Source of the DNA: JBEEJZ01 sp046046915
GTDB lineage: Bacteria > Pseudomonadota > Gammaproteobacteria > Burkholderiales > Burkholderiaceae_C
Direction of reading: 5' to 3'
DNA: 7,223 nucleotides
Assembly: GCA_046046915.1 (NCBI GenBank)
Contig: JBJOIT010000084.1
Span: 1 to 7,223 of the forward strand
The notes below the pieces were generated by a model. It saw only the letters and a list, made by a program, of their open reading frames with translations. It was not told where the DNA came from and did not search any database. How positions within the stretch are numbered: the first letter of the stretch is position 1; the number at the start of each line of letters is the position of its first letter. A program made the position numbers and the translations under genes. Positions 1 to 5,799 of the stretch are shown in pieces.

Positions 1-628
1 TCGCTGCCTTGCCCTTGAATTCGGGGTTGAGCAGTTCGGCCCAGCTGTTGATGGGGCGCTTGATCAGGTCGGGGCGGATGCCCAGCGTGTCGGCGTTATA
101 GGTGGTGGGGATGAGCGACATGAACTGGGTCGGGCTCTTGGCAAACACCTTGCTCTTTTCGCCTTCCAGAAAGATCACCTTCTTGGGTGCCGTGCCCTGG
201 TCGCCCACGGCCTTGCCGGCGACCATGCCGGTGGTAAACAGGCTGGTGATCTTGTCAGCGTTCTTGATGCGCTTGGTGTCGATGCCCTTGAGGTTGCCGG
301 TGGGCACGATGTTCTTGAGCGAGAAATACTCCGTGTCGATCAGGTCGAAGCTGTTGGGCGCGGTCACGGCGCGCTTGGTCACGTCGTCGGTGGTCACCGC
401 CACGTACTGAATCTTGATGCCCGTGTCTTTTTCAAACTTCTCGCCAATGGCCTTGTCCTGGTTCACGGCGGTGCCCAGGTAGCGCAAGGTGATTTTTTCC
501 TGTGCGTGTACGGCCGGAAACAAGCCCGTGGCCAGAATGCCGGCGGTGCCCTTGAGCACCGAGCGGCGCTGCACGCCAGTGGCGCTCATGGCACCGATGG
601 GGGTGGAATCTTTCAGAGAGTCGGACAT
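1..628 (-). CDS. ABC transporter periplasmic substrate-binding protein (N-terminal 209 residues; runs off left edge)
   Basis: This is the extracellular solute-binding subunit (family 1, spermidine/putrescine or Fe(III)-like) of an ABC importer, exported to the periplasm. Visible residues begin MSDSLKDSTP. A twin-arginine-like signal follows, with RR at 21-22 in QRRSVLKG, then a hydrophobic stretch (about 29-40) and a likely cleavage after AVHA (residue 42). The mature part opens EKITLRYLG and contains DTGIKIQYV and, near the window edge, INSWAELLNPEFKGKAA, typical of this fold. I chose the ATG at 628 because AAGGAG lies 8 bases upstream; the internal ATG at codon 14 has no ribosome site. It lies 61 bases after the ATPase gene on the same strand, so one operon is likely, with permeases expected further left. 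The substrate is not readable: polyamine, iron or another small solute are all possible. The C-terminal part is missing because the window ends, not because the gene is broken. Confidence 0.9.
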   Translation of the reverse strand, partial: MSDSLKDSTPIGAMSATGVQRRSVLKGTAGILATGLFPAVHAQEKITLRYLGTAVNQDKAIGEKFEKDTGIKIQYVAVTTDDVTKRAVTAPNSFDLIDTEYFSLKNIVPTGNLKGIDTKRIKNADKITSLFTTGMVAGKAVGDQGTAPKKVIFLEGEKSKVFAKSPTQFMSLIPTTYNADTLGIRPDLIKRPINSWAELLNPEFKGKAA

Positions 629-636
629 GGTGAGAA

Positions 637-642
637 CTCCTT
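637..642 (-). promoter_or_regulatory. Shine-Dalgarno site of the solute-binding protein gene
   Basis: On the minus strand AAGGAG stands 8 bases before the ATG at 628. It is the clearest ribosome site in the window and fixes the start of the solute-binding protein. It suggests efficient translation of the binding protein compared with the ATPase upstream, which has no such site. Confidence 0.8.
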
Positions 643-689
643 CAGGGTGGGTAAAAACTTCTTGCGAAGCGATGGGGGAACAGACAAAA

Positions 690-1730
690 CTAGGTGCGCA
701 GCGGGTGCGCTGCTTCGGGTGCCCAGCACAGCCCAACGGCGTCGCCAAGCGCATAGGGGTGTTGGGCAAACTGGCTTTCGGACAGCATCACCGACCATTC
801 GGCGCTTGCATGGGCCTGGTGACTTATGCTGGGTTTTTGCAGGCCCAGCAACACATAAGTCCCCTGGTACTCCACGTCACTCACCACCGCAGGTAGGCTT
901 TGCACACCTGCGGGCAGGGATAGGCCTTCCGGGCTGATCTGCATGTGATCGGTGCGTACGCCCACCTTGCCGGCGGGGGTGTCGATCACGTTGTGCCCGC
1001 CCATGAAGCGCGCCACAAATTCGTTGGCGGGCCGGTTGTAGATGGTGTGCGGCGTGCCGACCTGCTCGATCACCCCGTGATTCATGACCACCATGGTGTC
1101 GGCCAGGGCCATGGCCTCTTCCTGCGAGTGCGTGACGTGCACAAAGGTCAGCCCCAGCTCTTTTTGCCAGCGTCGCAGTTCGGCGCGCATCTTGATGCGC
1201 AGAAACGGGTCGAGCGCGGACAAGGGCTCGTCCAGCAACAAGGCCCGTGGCTGGTTGATGAGGGCACGCGCCAGCGCCACACGCTGTTGCTGGCCACCCG
1301 ACAGTTCTCCGGGCTTGCGTTGCGCCAGATGGCCCATGGCCACGCGTTCCAGCAGCGTTTGCGCCTGGTGGTGTCGCTCTGCCGTGGGCACGCCTTTCAT
1401 CTTCAGGCTGAAAGCCACGTTATCCAGCGCGCTCAAGTGCGGGAACAGCGCAAAGCTCTGGAACATCATGGCTGTGCCCCGTTCGGCAGCGGGCAGGTGG
1501 GTGATGTTGCGGTTTTCCAGCAGGATGTCGCCGCTGCTCACCGATTCGTGGCCTGCAATCATGCGCAGCGTGGTGCTCTTGCCGCAGCCCGAGGGACCCA
1601 GCAGGCAGCAGTAACTGCCCGTTGCGATCTTTAGGTTGATGTTGTCAACAGCAGGTTTGCCTGGGCCGTAGCTTTTGGTCAGCCCGATGATCTCGATGGC
1701 GGCAGTCTTGGGGACGGCGTTGGCGTTCAT
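690..1730 (-). CDS. ABC transporter ATP-binding protein, PotA/FbpC type (346 aa)
   Basis: This is the cytoplasmic ATPase that powers an ABC importer, probably for the solute bound by the neighbouring binding protein. All nucleotide-binding motifs are intact: Walker A GPSGCGKST at 45-53, Q-loop Gln91 (MFQSFALFPH), signature LSGGQQQR at 143-150, Walker B ALLLDEP at 163-169 with Glu168 as catalytic base, D-loop SALD, and switch His201. The C-terminal ~105 residues form the TOBE-like regulatory domain usual in the polyamine/iron/sulfate (CUT1-like) group, and total length fits that group. The ATG at 1730 is the only usable start before Walker A, since the upstream frame closes at a TGA without another start. 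There is no Shine-Dalgarno site. A sigma-54 promoter sits immediately upstream, so the mRNA may be leaderless. PotA, FbpC and PhnT-like roles cannot be told apart from sequence alone. Confidence 0.95.
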   Translation of the reverse strand: MNANAVPKTAAIEIIGLTKSYGPGKPAVDNINLKIATGSYCCLLGPSGCGKSTTLRMIAGHESVSSGDILLENRNITHLPAAERGTAMMFQSFALFPHLSALDNVAFSLKMKGVPTAERHHQAQTLLERVAMGHLAQRKPGELSGGQQQRVALARALINQPRALLLDEPLSALDPFLRIKMRAELRRWQKELGLTFVHVTHSQEEAMALADTMVVMNHGVIEQVGTPHTIYNRPANEFVARFMGGHNVIDTPAGKVGVRTDHMQISPEGLSLPAGVQSLPAVVSDVEYQGTYVLLGLQKPSISHQAHASAEWSVMLSESQFAQHPYALGDAVGLCWAPEAAHPLRT

Positions 1731-1741
1731 GGCTAGGCATC

Positions 1742-1757
1742 TGCAAAGGCCGTGCCA
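1742..1757 (-). promoter_or_regulatory. sigma-54 (-24/-12) promoter for the ABC transporter operon
   Basis: The minus strand reads CTGGCACG-GCCT-TTGCA, from 1758 down to 1742. It matches the published sigma-54 consensus YTGGCACG-N4-TTGCW at every fixed position, with exactly 10 bases between the GG (-24) and the GC (-12). The flanking weaker positions of the extended consensus also agree. Transcription should start near 1731, directly at the ATPase start codon at 1730. RNA polymerase with RpoN needs an activator ATPase, and a dyad that could bind one lies about 40-55 bases further upstream. Sequence match and placement are observed; promoter activity is inferred. Confidence 0.8.
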
Positions 1758-1773
1758 GCTTTTGTACGCAATC

Positions 1774-1786
1774 TTTCAATGGCTTG
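1774..1786 (+). promoter_or_regulatory. IHF-like site between enhancer and sigma-54 promoter
   Basis: The plus strand reads TTTCAA-TGGC-TTG, which fits the IHF consensus WATCAA-N4-TTR with one mismatch. It sits in an AT-richer stretch between the putative activator site and the -24 element, where IHF bending is classically found at sigma-54 promoters. The IHF consensus is loose, so this call depends mostly on position. Confidence 0.35.
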
Positions 1787-1796
1787 TATTCAATAT

Positions 1797-1811
1797 GCAC
1801 AGCGACTGTGC
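1797..1811. promoter_or_regulatory. NtrC-type dyad, candidate enhancer (upstream activator site)
   Basis: There is a perfect inverted repeat GCACAG-CGA-CTGTGC. Read as GCAC-N7-GTGC it has the core and spacing of NtrC sites (TGCAC-N7-GTGCA), with the outer T present on the left. The centre lies about 73 bases upstream of the predicted sigma-54 start site, close for an enhancer but workable. Only one site is seen, whereas NtrC usually uses two, so another Fis-family activator is possible. Confidence 0.5.
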
Positions 1812-1843
1812 GCAGCTCTGCCCCGGTTTGTGCGGGATCTTTT

Positions 1844-2725
1844 TTATTGGTGCATTGCGATGCCGCTGTCTGTGGACAGGGCTTGCGTGCTGTGGCGAGG
1901 TTGTACATAGCCCTGTGCGGGGTCGTCCACCGCCCAGGCCCGTATCACCGGGGCTTGGGACTGCACGCTGCCAAAAATGGTGGCAAAGGCCACGTCTGCC
2001 GCATCCCGCCCCGTGCCAAAGCGCACCAGGCCCATCGGAATCGCCGTGCCTGAGGGGTCGAAGATGTACCAGCGGTGGCCCAGATACGCCTCCACATAAG
2101 CGTGGAAGTCCGGCGGACCCAGGGCTGGGTCTGCGCCATAGTCGGTGCCTGTGGTGAAGCGCGCCGGAATATTGAGTGCCCGGCACAGCGCCACCATCAG
2201 GTGCGCGAAGTCGCGGCAGATGCCTACTCGCTCGATCAGGGTGTCGATGGCCGACGTGCTGGCATTCGAGGTGTTGGGGGTAAAGGTGACATGGTGGTGC
2301 ACCCAGTCGCGGATGGCCAGCACCCGGCTGTAGCCGTGCTGCAGGCCGCCAAACTCGAAGTTGGCCCATCTCAGCAGGCGGTCGGACGGGCTGTAGCGGC
2401 TGGGGTAGATGTAAGACATCACCTCGGGTGGCAACTCGTGCACCGGCACCTCAGCAATCTGCAGCGGGTTGCCCACATGGTGCATGAGGTCCACCGTGGC
2501 GCTGTAAGACAGGCGCAATTCCCCTGGCCCGGCCCGCAAGCGCAAGATGCGGTTGCCATTGCCGGGGTCTGTGTGGACCTGAGGGCTCAGGGCCTGGCTG
2601 ATCAGCAGGCGCTCGTTGCTTACGCGCTGGCACGCTGTGTGCGCCGCATGGATGTTGAACACGAAATCGGCCCCGTAAGGGTCGATCTGGTAGACCAGGT
2701 CCAGCTGGAGTTGTATGCGGATCAT
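1844..2725 (-). CDS. Transglutaminase-like cysteine protein (293 aa)
   Basis: This belongs to the bacterial transglutaminase-like superfamily, papain-fold enzymes that may act as cysteine peptidases or amidases; the substrate is unknown. The N-terminal ~100 residues (MIRIQLQLDLVYQ onward) look like the beta-rich bacterial transglutaminase N-domain. The core carries the expected triad: Cys170 in GICRDFAHL, His208 in DFHAYVEAYL and Asp223 in WYIFDPSG. The family motif GRDAADVAF follows. No signal peptide or membrane segment is visible, so it is probably cytoplasmic. A GTG 15 bases upstream (2740) is in frame, but it lies inside a perfect inverted repeat and would add only MLACT, so I prefer the ATG at 2725. 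Neither start has a good ribosome site. The flavoprotein gene ends 60 bases upstream. The stop codon is followed directly by the control region of the ABC operon. Confidence 0.88.
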   Translation of the reverse strand: MIRIQLQLDLVYQIDPYGADFVFNIHAAHTACQRVSNERLLISQALSPQVHTDPGNGNRILRLRAGPGELRLSYSATVDLMHHVGNPLQIAEVPVHELPPEVMSYIYPSRYSPSDRLLRWANFEFGGLQHGYSRVLAIRDWVHHHVTFTPNTSNASTSAIDTLIERVGICRDFAHLMVALCRALNIPARFTTGTDYGADPALGPPDFHAYVEAYLGHRWYIFDPSGTAIPMGLVRFGTGRDAADVAFATIFGSVQSQAPVIRAWAVDDPAQGYVQPRHSTQALSTDSGIAMHQ

Positions 2726-2736
2726 GGTGCACGCTA

Positions 2737-2756
2737 GCACCCCAAGGTTGGGGTGC
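2737..2756. repeat. Perfect 9+2+9 inverted repeat between flavoprotein and transglutaminase genes
   Basis: Arms GCACCCCAA (2737-2745) and TTGGGGTGC (2748-2756) are separated by GG. As RNA it would form a seven-pair GC-rich stem with a six-base loop, 29 bases past the flavoprotein stop codon and 11 bases before the transglutaminase ATG. No U-run follows on the minus strand, so it is a poor intrinsic terminator. It could be an RNA-processing or stabilising hairpin, or a DNA operator. The symmetry is observed; its role is not known. Confidence 0.6.
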
Positions 2757-2785
2757 CTTTGCGCATGCTCAATCCAGGCGAGGTC

Positions 2786-4054
2786 TCAGGCGGGTACCGT
2801 GGTCACGTTGGGCAAGGCGGTGCGCCGGCCAGCCAGCAGCCACTGCATCAGGTCCTGCACTGGACGGATCTCGCTGCCAAAAGGCAGACGCCCCGCGCCC
2901 CGGAAGAACAAGCCCTTTTGTGTATCGCCTTCCAGCGCATGGCCCAGTTGCTGGTCGATGCAGAACTGGCCCATGCTGGCCACGCCGTCGCGCAGGCCAC
3001 AGTGGGCCAGGCAGTCAAAAGACATATTGCATCTCTTCTTGACATGGGCGGCCGCTTGCAACTTGGGCTCGATGCGCAGGTATTTTTCCAGCCATGGGGT
3101 TCGAACAGCACGTGCGGGCAGACCGGCCACGCTCACAAACTCCACCATGTCTTCGGGCTGAGCCTGTGCCAGCACCCGTTTGAATGCGGGGTCGGCATCG
3201 CACTCTTGCGTCACGGCAAAGGCGGTGCCCAGTTGCACGGCCGATGCCCCCAGGCCTTGCAGGCGCAGGATGTCCTCGCGGCTGCCTACGCCACCGGCCG
3301 CAATCAGCGGGATCTCACGCTCCAGGCCGGCCGATTTGAAAAACGCCAGCACCTGCGGAATCACTTCGTCGAAATCGAAGCGCTTGTCTTGCAGGTCAGC
3401 CACCTTGGCGGCACCCAGGTGCCCACCTGCCAGGCGCGGGTGCTCAATGACGATGGCATCGGGCAGGCGCCCTTTTTTCTCCCACTTGCGCACGATGAGT
3501 TGCACGCCACGTGCGTCCGACAGGATGGGTATCAGCGCAGCCTTGGGGTGCTCGCGGGCCAGGTCGGGCAGGTCTAGCGGCAGGCCGGCCCCCACCACGA
3601 TGGCGTCAGCGCCGCTTTGCAGCGCCTGGCGCACATAGGCCTCGTAGGCGCTGACGGCTTTCATCACATTCACGGCGATCAAGCCGGCGCCCTGGGCAAT
3701 TTCACGGGCGCGCCGAATCTCGCGGTCCAGCGCCTCCAGGTTGGCCGCGTCGATCTGCTCGCGGGCATCGGCTTCCTTGTCCAGGTGAGCAGTGCGCTGC
3801 ATCAGGTCGGGGTGTTTGCGTCGCAAGTCCACGGCAGATAAGGTGCCCACCCCGCCCATGCGCGCTACGGTGCCTGCCAGACGGCTGGCCGACACTCCCA
3901 CGCCCATACCGCCTTGCACCACCGGAATCAGCTCCCGCCCCGCCAGGCGCCAGGGACGCAAGCCGGAGTCGCGTGCCAGTTGTTTCAGGGTGCTGACCAG
4001 CACATCGTCGCGGCCCGCACCGGCGGACCTGTCTAGCGTCAATGAAGGGTTCAT
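2786..4054 (-). CDS. Nitronate monooxygenase / FabK-like FMN-dependent TIM-barrel oxidoreductase (422 aa)
   Basis: This is a cytoplasmic flavoprotein of the 2-nitropropane dioxygenase/NAD(P)H-dependent flavin oxidoreductase family. Members oxidise nitronates to carbonyl plus nitrite, or reduce enoyl thioesters; which applies here is undecided. Visible motifs are the N-terminal VVQGGMGVGVSASRLAG (about 46-62), ADAIVVGAG in mid-barrel, AGGHLGAA at 209-216 with His212 at the place of the family's catalytic histidine, and the FMN-phosphate motif IPLIAAGGVGS at 248-258. The protein is longer than classic nitronate monooxygenases. The extra C-terminal part has four cysteines (342, 348, 352, 365; C-x5-C-x3-C-x12-C) and ends in ...GLFFRGAGRLPFGSEIRP. 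I chose the ATG at 4054, preceded by a weak GAG. In-frame starts at 4066 (ATG) and 4093 (GTG) lack ribosome sites, and 4093 falls in an inverted repeat. It is not clear whether it shares a transcript with the upstream gene 125 bases away. Confidence 0.85.
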   Translation of the reverse strand: MNPSLTLDRSAGAGRDDVLVSTLKQLARDSGLRPWRLAGRELIPVVQGGMGVGVSASRLAGTVARMGGVGTLSAVDLRRKHPDLMQRTAHLDKEADAREQIDAANLEALDREIRRAREIAQGAGLIAVNVMKAVSAYEAYVRQALQSGADAIVVGAGLPLDLPDLAREHPKAALIPILSDARGVQLIVRKWEKKGRLPDAIVIEHPRLAGGHLGAAKVADLQDKRFDFDEVIPQVLAFFKSAGLEREIPLIAAGGVGSREDILRLQGLGASAVQLGTAFAVTQECDADPAFKRVLAQAQPEDMVEFVSVAGLPARAVRTPWLEKYLRIEPKLQAAAHVKKRCNMSFDCLAHCGLRDGVASMGQFCIDQQLGHALEGDTQKGLFFRGAGRLPFGSEIRPVQDLMQWLLAGRRTALPNVTTVPA

Positions 4055-4079
4055 CGTGTCTCGCATCAAGTTACACACA

Positions 4080-4093
4080 GTGGCAGGTGCCAC
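4080..4093. promoter_or_regulatory. Inverted repeat upstream of the flavoprotein gene, possible operator
   Basis: Arms GTGGCA (4080-4085) and TGCCAC (4088-4093) are exact complements around GG. With one bulge, CAG/CTG extends the symmetry on each side. It lies 25-39 bases before the chosen ATG at 4054, in the only gap ahead of this gene. The position fits a repressor or activator site, or a 5' leader hairpin. No -10/-35 pair could be placed with confidence, so its role is inferred from symmetry and position only. Confidence 0.4.
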
Positions 4094-4179
4094 CCTGCGA
4101 TGCTAAGGACGACGACGAAATCACATGTTGCGCTGCATCAAACCCAGCGCATTCAGTCGTTTGGGCCTCGGGTTGGGGC

Positions 4180-5799
4180 CTATATCCCGAAACGCTGGGC
4201 TTGCGCCAGCGGCCATGCCTGCTGGTAAATCAGCGGCAGGGCACTCAAGTCGTCTTGCAGCAAGGCGCCATCGGGGATTTGGGTCAGCACGGTCTGCGCC
4301 AGCGAGCGCACGCGGTGGTCGGTGCCCCGGCGCACGATGTGGTGGGCGGTGATCTCGCGCGGGTGGCGCAAACCGGCGGCTTGCACCAGCTCTTGCAGCG
4401 CATGTAGGGTTTGCTGATGAAAGTTGTGCACTCGCTCGGCCTTGTCCGGCACCACCAGCGACTGCTGGCGCAGCGGGTCTTGCGTGGTCACACCGGTGGG
4501 GCAGGCGCCGGTGTGGCAGTGCTGCGCCTGGATGCAGCCCAGCGCAAACATGAAGCCGCGCGCGCTGTTGCACCAGTCGGCACCCAGCGCCATCAAGCGG
4601 GCCATGTCAAAAGCGCTCACCACCTTGCCTGCACAGCCCAGCTTGATGTGCTCGCGCAGGCCCACGCCGCGCAGCGTGTTGTGCACCAGCATCAGGCCTT
4701 CTTGCAGAGGTGAGCCGACGTGGTCTGTAAATTCGAGTGGTGCGGCCCCGGTCCCGCCTTCGGCCCCGTCCACCACAATGAAATCGGGCGTGATGCCGGT
4801 GGCCAGCATGGCCTTGACCATGGCAAACCATTCCCAGGGGTGGCCGATGCAGAGCTTGAAGCCCACCGGCTTGCCGCCAGACAACTCGCGCAGGCGCTGG
4901 ATGAACTGCATCATCTCGAGGGGCGTTCCAAACGCGCTGTGGGCGGCGGGCGAAACGCAGTCCACCCCCACCGGCACACCGCGAGCGGCGGCAATCTCGG
5001 GCGTGACCTTGGGGCCGGGCAGCACGCCGCCGTGGCCAGGTTTGGCGCCCTGGCTTAGCTTGAGCTCAATCAGCTTGACCTGCGGCTCGCGAGCGTTGGC
5101 GGCAAACTTGTCGGCATCAAAGCGCCCATCTGCCGTGCGGCAGCCAAAGTAGCCCGAGCCGATCTCCCAGATCAGATCGCCGCCATGCACCCGGTGGTGG
5201 ACGGAGATCGAGCCTTCTCCGGTGTCGTGCGCAAAGCCCCCGCGTTTGGCGCCCGCATTCAGGGCCAGGATGGCGTTGGCGCTCAGGGCCCCAAAGCTCA
5301 TGGCCGAGATGTTGAAAACGCTCAATGAATAAGGCTGTGCGCGTTGCTCGCCCACCAGCACCCGAAAGTCATGCGAGGCCAGCTGCGTGGGGGCCACCGA
5401 ATGGTTGATCCACTCGTAGCCTTCGGCATGCACATCGAGCTGGGTGCCAAAGGGCCGCTTGTCGGGTTCACCCTTGGCGCGTTGGTACACCAGCGAGCGT
5501 TGCGCCCGCGAGAAAGGCGTGGCCTCGTTGTCGCTCTCGATGAAGTACTGGCGGATTTCGGGCCGGATGAACTCGAGCATGAAGCGCAGATGCCCGATGA
5601 TGGGGTAGTTGCGCAGCACCGAGCGCTTGGTTTGCAGCAGGTCGTAGATCCCAATGCTCACCAGCGTACCGCCGACCAGAACCCAGGGCAGGCGAGTGCT
5701 GTGGGACCACAAACCGTTTACGCCATAAAGCAGCCCCAGCACGCTGAGGGCGAAAGCGCTGTAGCGCACCGGCAGAAGGCGATCGATGGCGTTAAGCAT
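4180..5799 (-). CDS. Membrane-anchored FMN-binding glutamate-synthase-family protein (539 aa)
   Basis: This protein is related to the synthase domain of glutamate synthase (GltB) and to stand-alone homologues such as B. subtilis YerD; the physiological reaction of the stand-alone forms is not established. Two hydrophobic segments near the N-terminus (about 13-31 and 37-54) suggest a membrane anchor with the catalytic part in the cytoplasm. The FMN/2-oxoglutarate barrel runs from about 155, with ISAMSFGALS at 164-173 and DGAEGGTGAAP at 344-354. The [3Fe-4S] cysteines of glutamate synthase are present as C422-x5-C428-x4-C433 in GCIQAQHCHTGACPTGV. The N-terminal glutaminase domain and the C-terminal GXGXG beta-helix of full GltB are absent. 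The ATG at 5799 overlaps the upstream hydrolase stop codon (ATGCTTAA), so the two are probably translationally coupled. The same frame stays open further upstream, but that part is the hydrolase gene read in another frame. Confidence 0.9.
   Translation of the reverse strand: MLNAIDRLLPVRYSAFALSVLGLLYGVNGLWSHSTRLPWVLVGGTLVSIGIYDLLQTKRSVLRNYPIIGHLRFMLEFIRPEIRQYFIESDNEATPFSRAQRSLVYQRAKGEPDKRPFGTQLDVHAEGYEWINHSVAPTQLASHDFRVLVGEQRAQPYSLSVFNISAMSFGALSANAILALNAGAKRGGFAHDTGEGSISVHHRVHGGDLIWEIGSGYFGCRTADGRFDADKFAANAREPQVKLIELKLSQGAKPGHGGVLPGPKVTPEIAAARGVPVGVDCVSPAAHSAFGTPLEMMQFIQRLRELSGGKPVGFKLCIGHPWEWFAMVKAMLATGITPDFIVVDGAEGGTGAAPLEFTDHVGSPLQEGLMLVHNTLRGVGLREHIKLGCAGKVVSAFDMARLMALGADWCNSARGFMFALGCIQAQHCHTGACPTGVTTQDPLRQQSLVVPDKAERVHNFHQQTLHALQELVQAAGLRHPREITAHHIVRRGTDHRVRSLAQTVLTQIPDGALLQDDLSALPLIYQQAWPLAQAQRFGI

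Noticed and set aside
945..1634. 229-codon open frame on the plus strand across the ABC ATPase gene
   Set aside because: It is antisense to an ATPase with every nucleotide-binding motif intact; the translation is low-complexity and His/Gln/Arg-rich, as expected from opposite-strand reading of GC-rich codons.
1822..1846. Short hairpin followed by a T-run on the plus strand (CCCG...CGGG then TTTTTT)
   Set aside because: The stem is only four pairs and no plus-strand gene precedes it. In the minus direction, where the genes run, no U-run follows, so a terminator for the transglutaminase gene cannot be claimed.
2628..2642. Second sigma-54-like match on the plus strand, TGGCACG-N4-GTGC
   Set aside because: It lacks the T before the -12 GC, lies inside the transglutaminase coding region and points antisense with no plus-strand gene ahead. 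It is a reminder that near-matches do occur by chance in this composition.
2753..3577. 274-codon plus-strand open frame over the flavoprotein gene
   Set aside because: It is antisense to a conserved FMN enzyme and its own product shows no recognisable domain. It begins inside the inverted repeat at 2737-2756 without a ribosome site.
4143..4199. Seven-base complementary arms (CCCAGCG and CGCTGGG) around the end of the glutamate-synthase-like gene
   Set aside because: The arms are 43 bases apart, one is inside the coding region, and only a TTTG follows on the minus strand. This is too weak for a terminator call.
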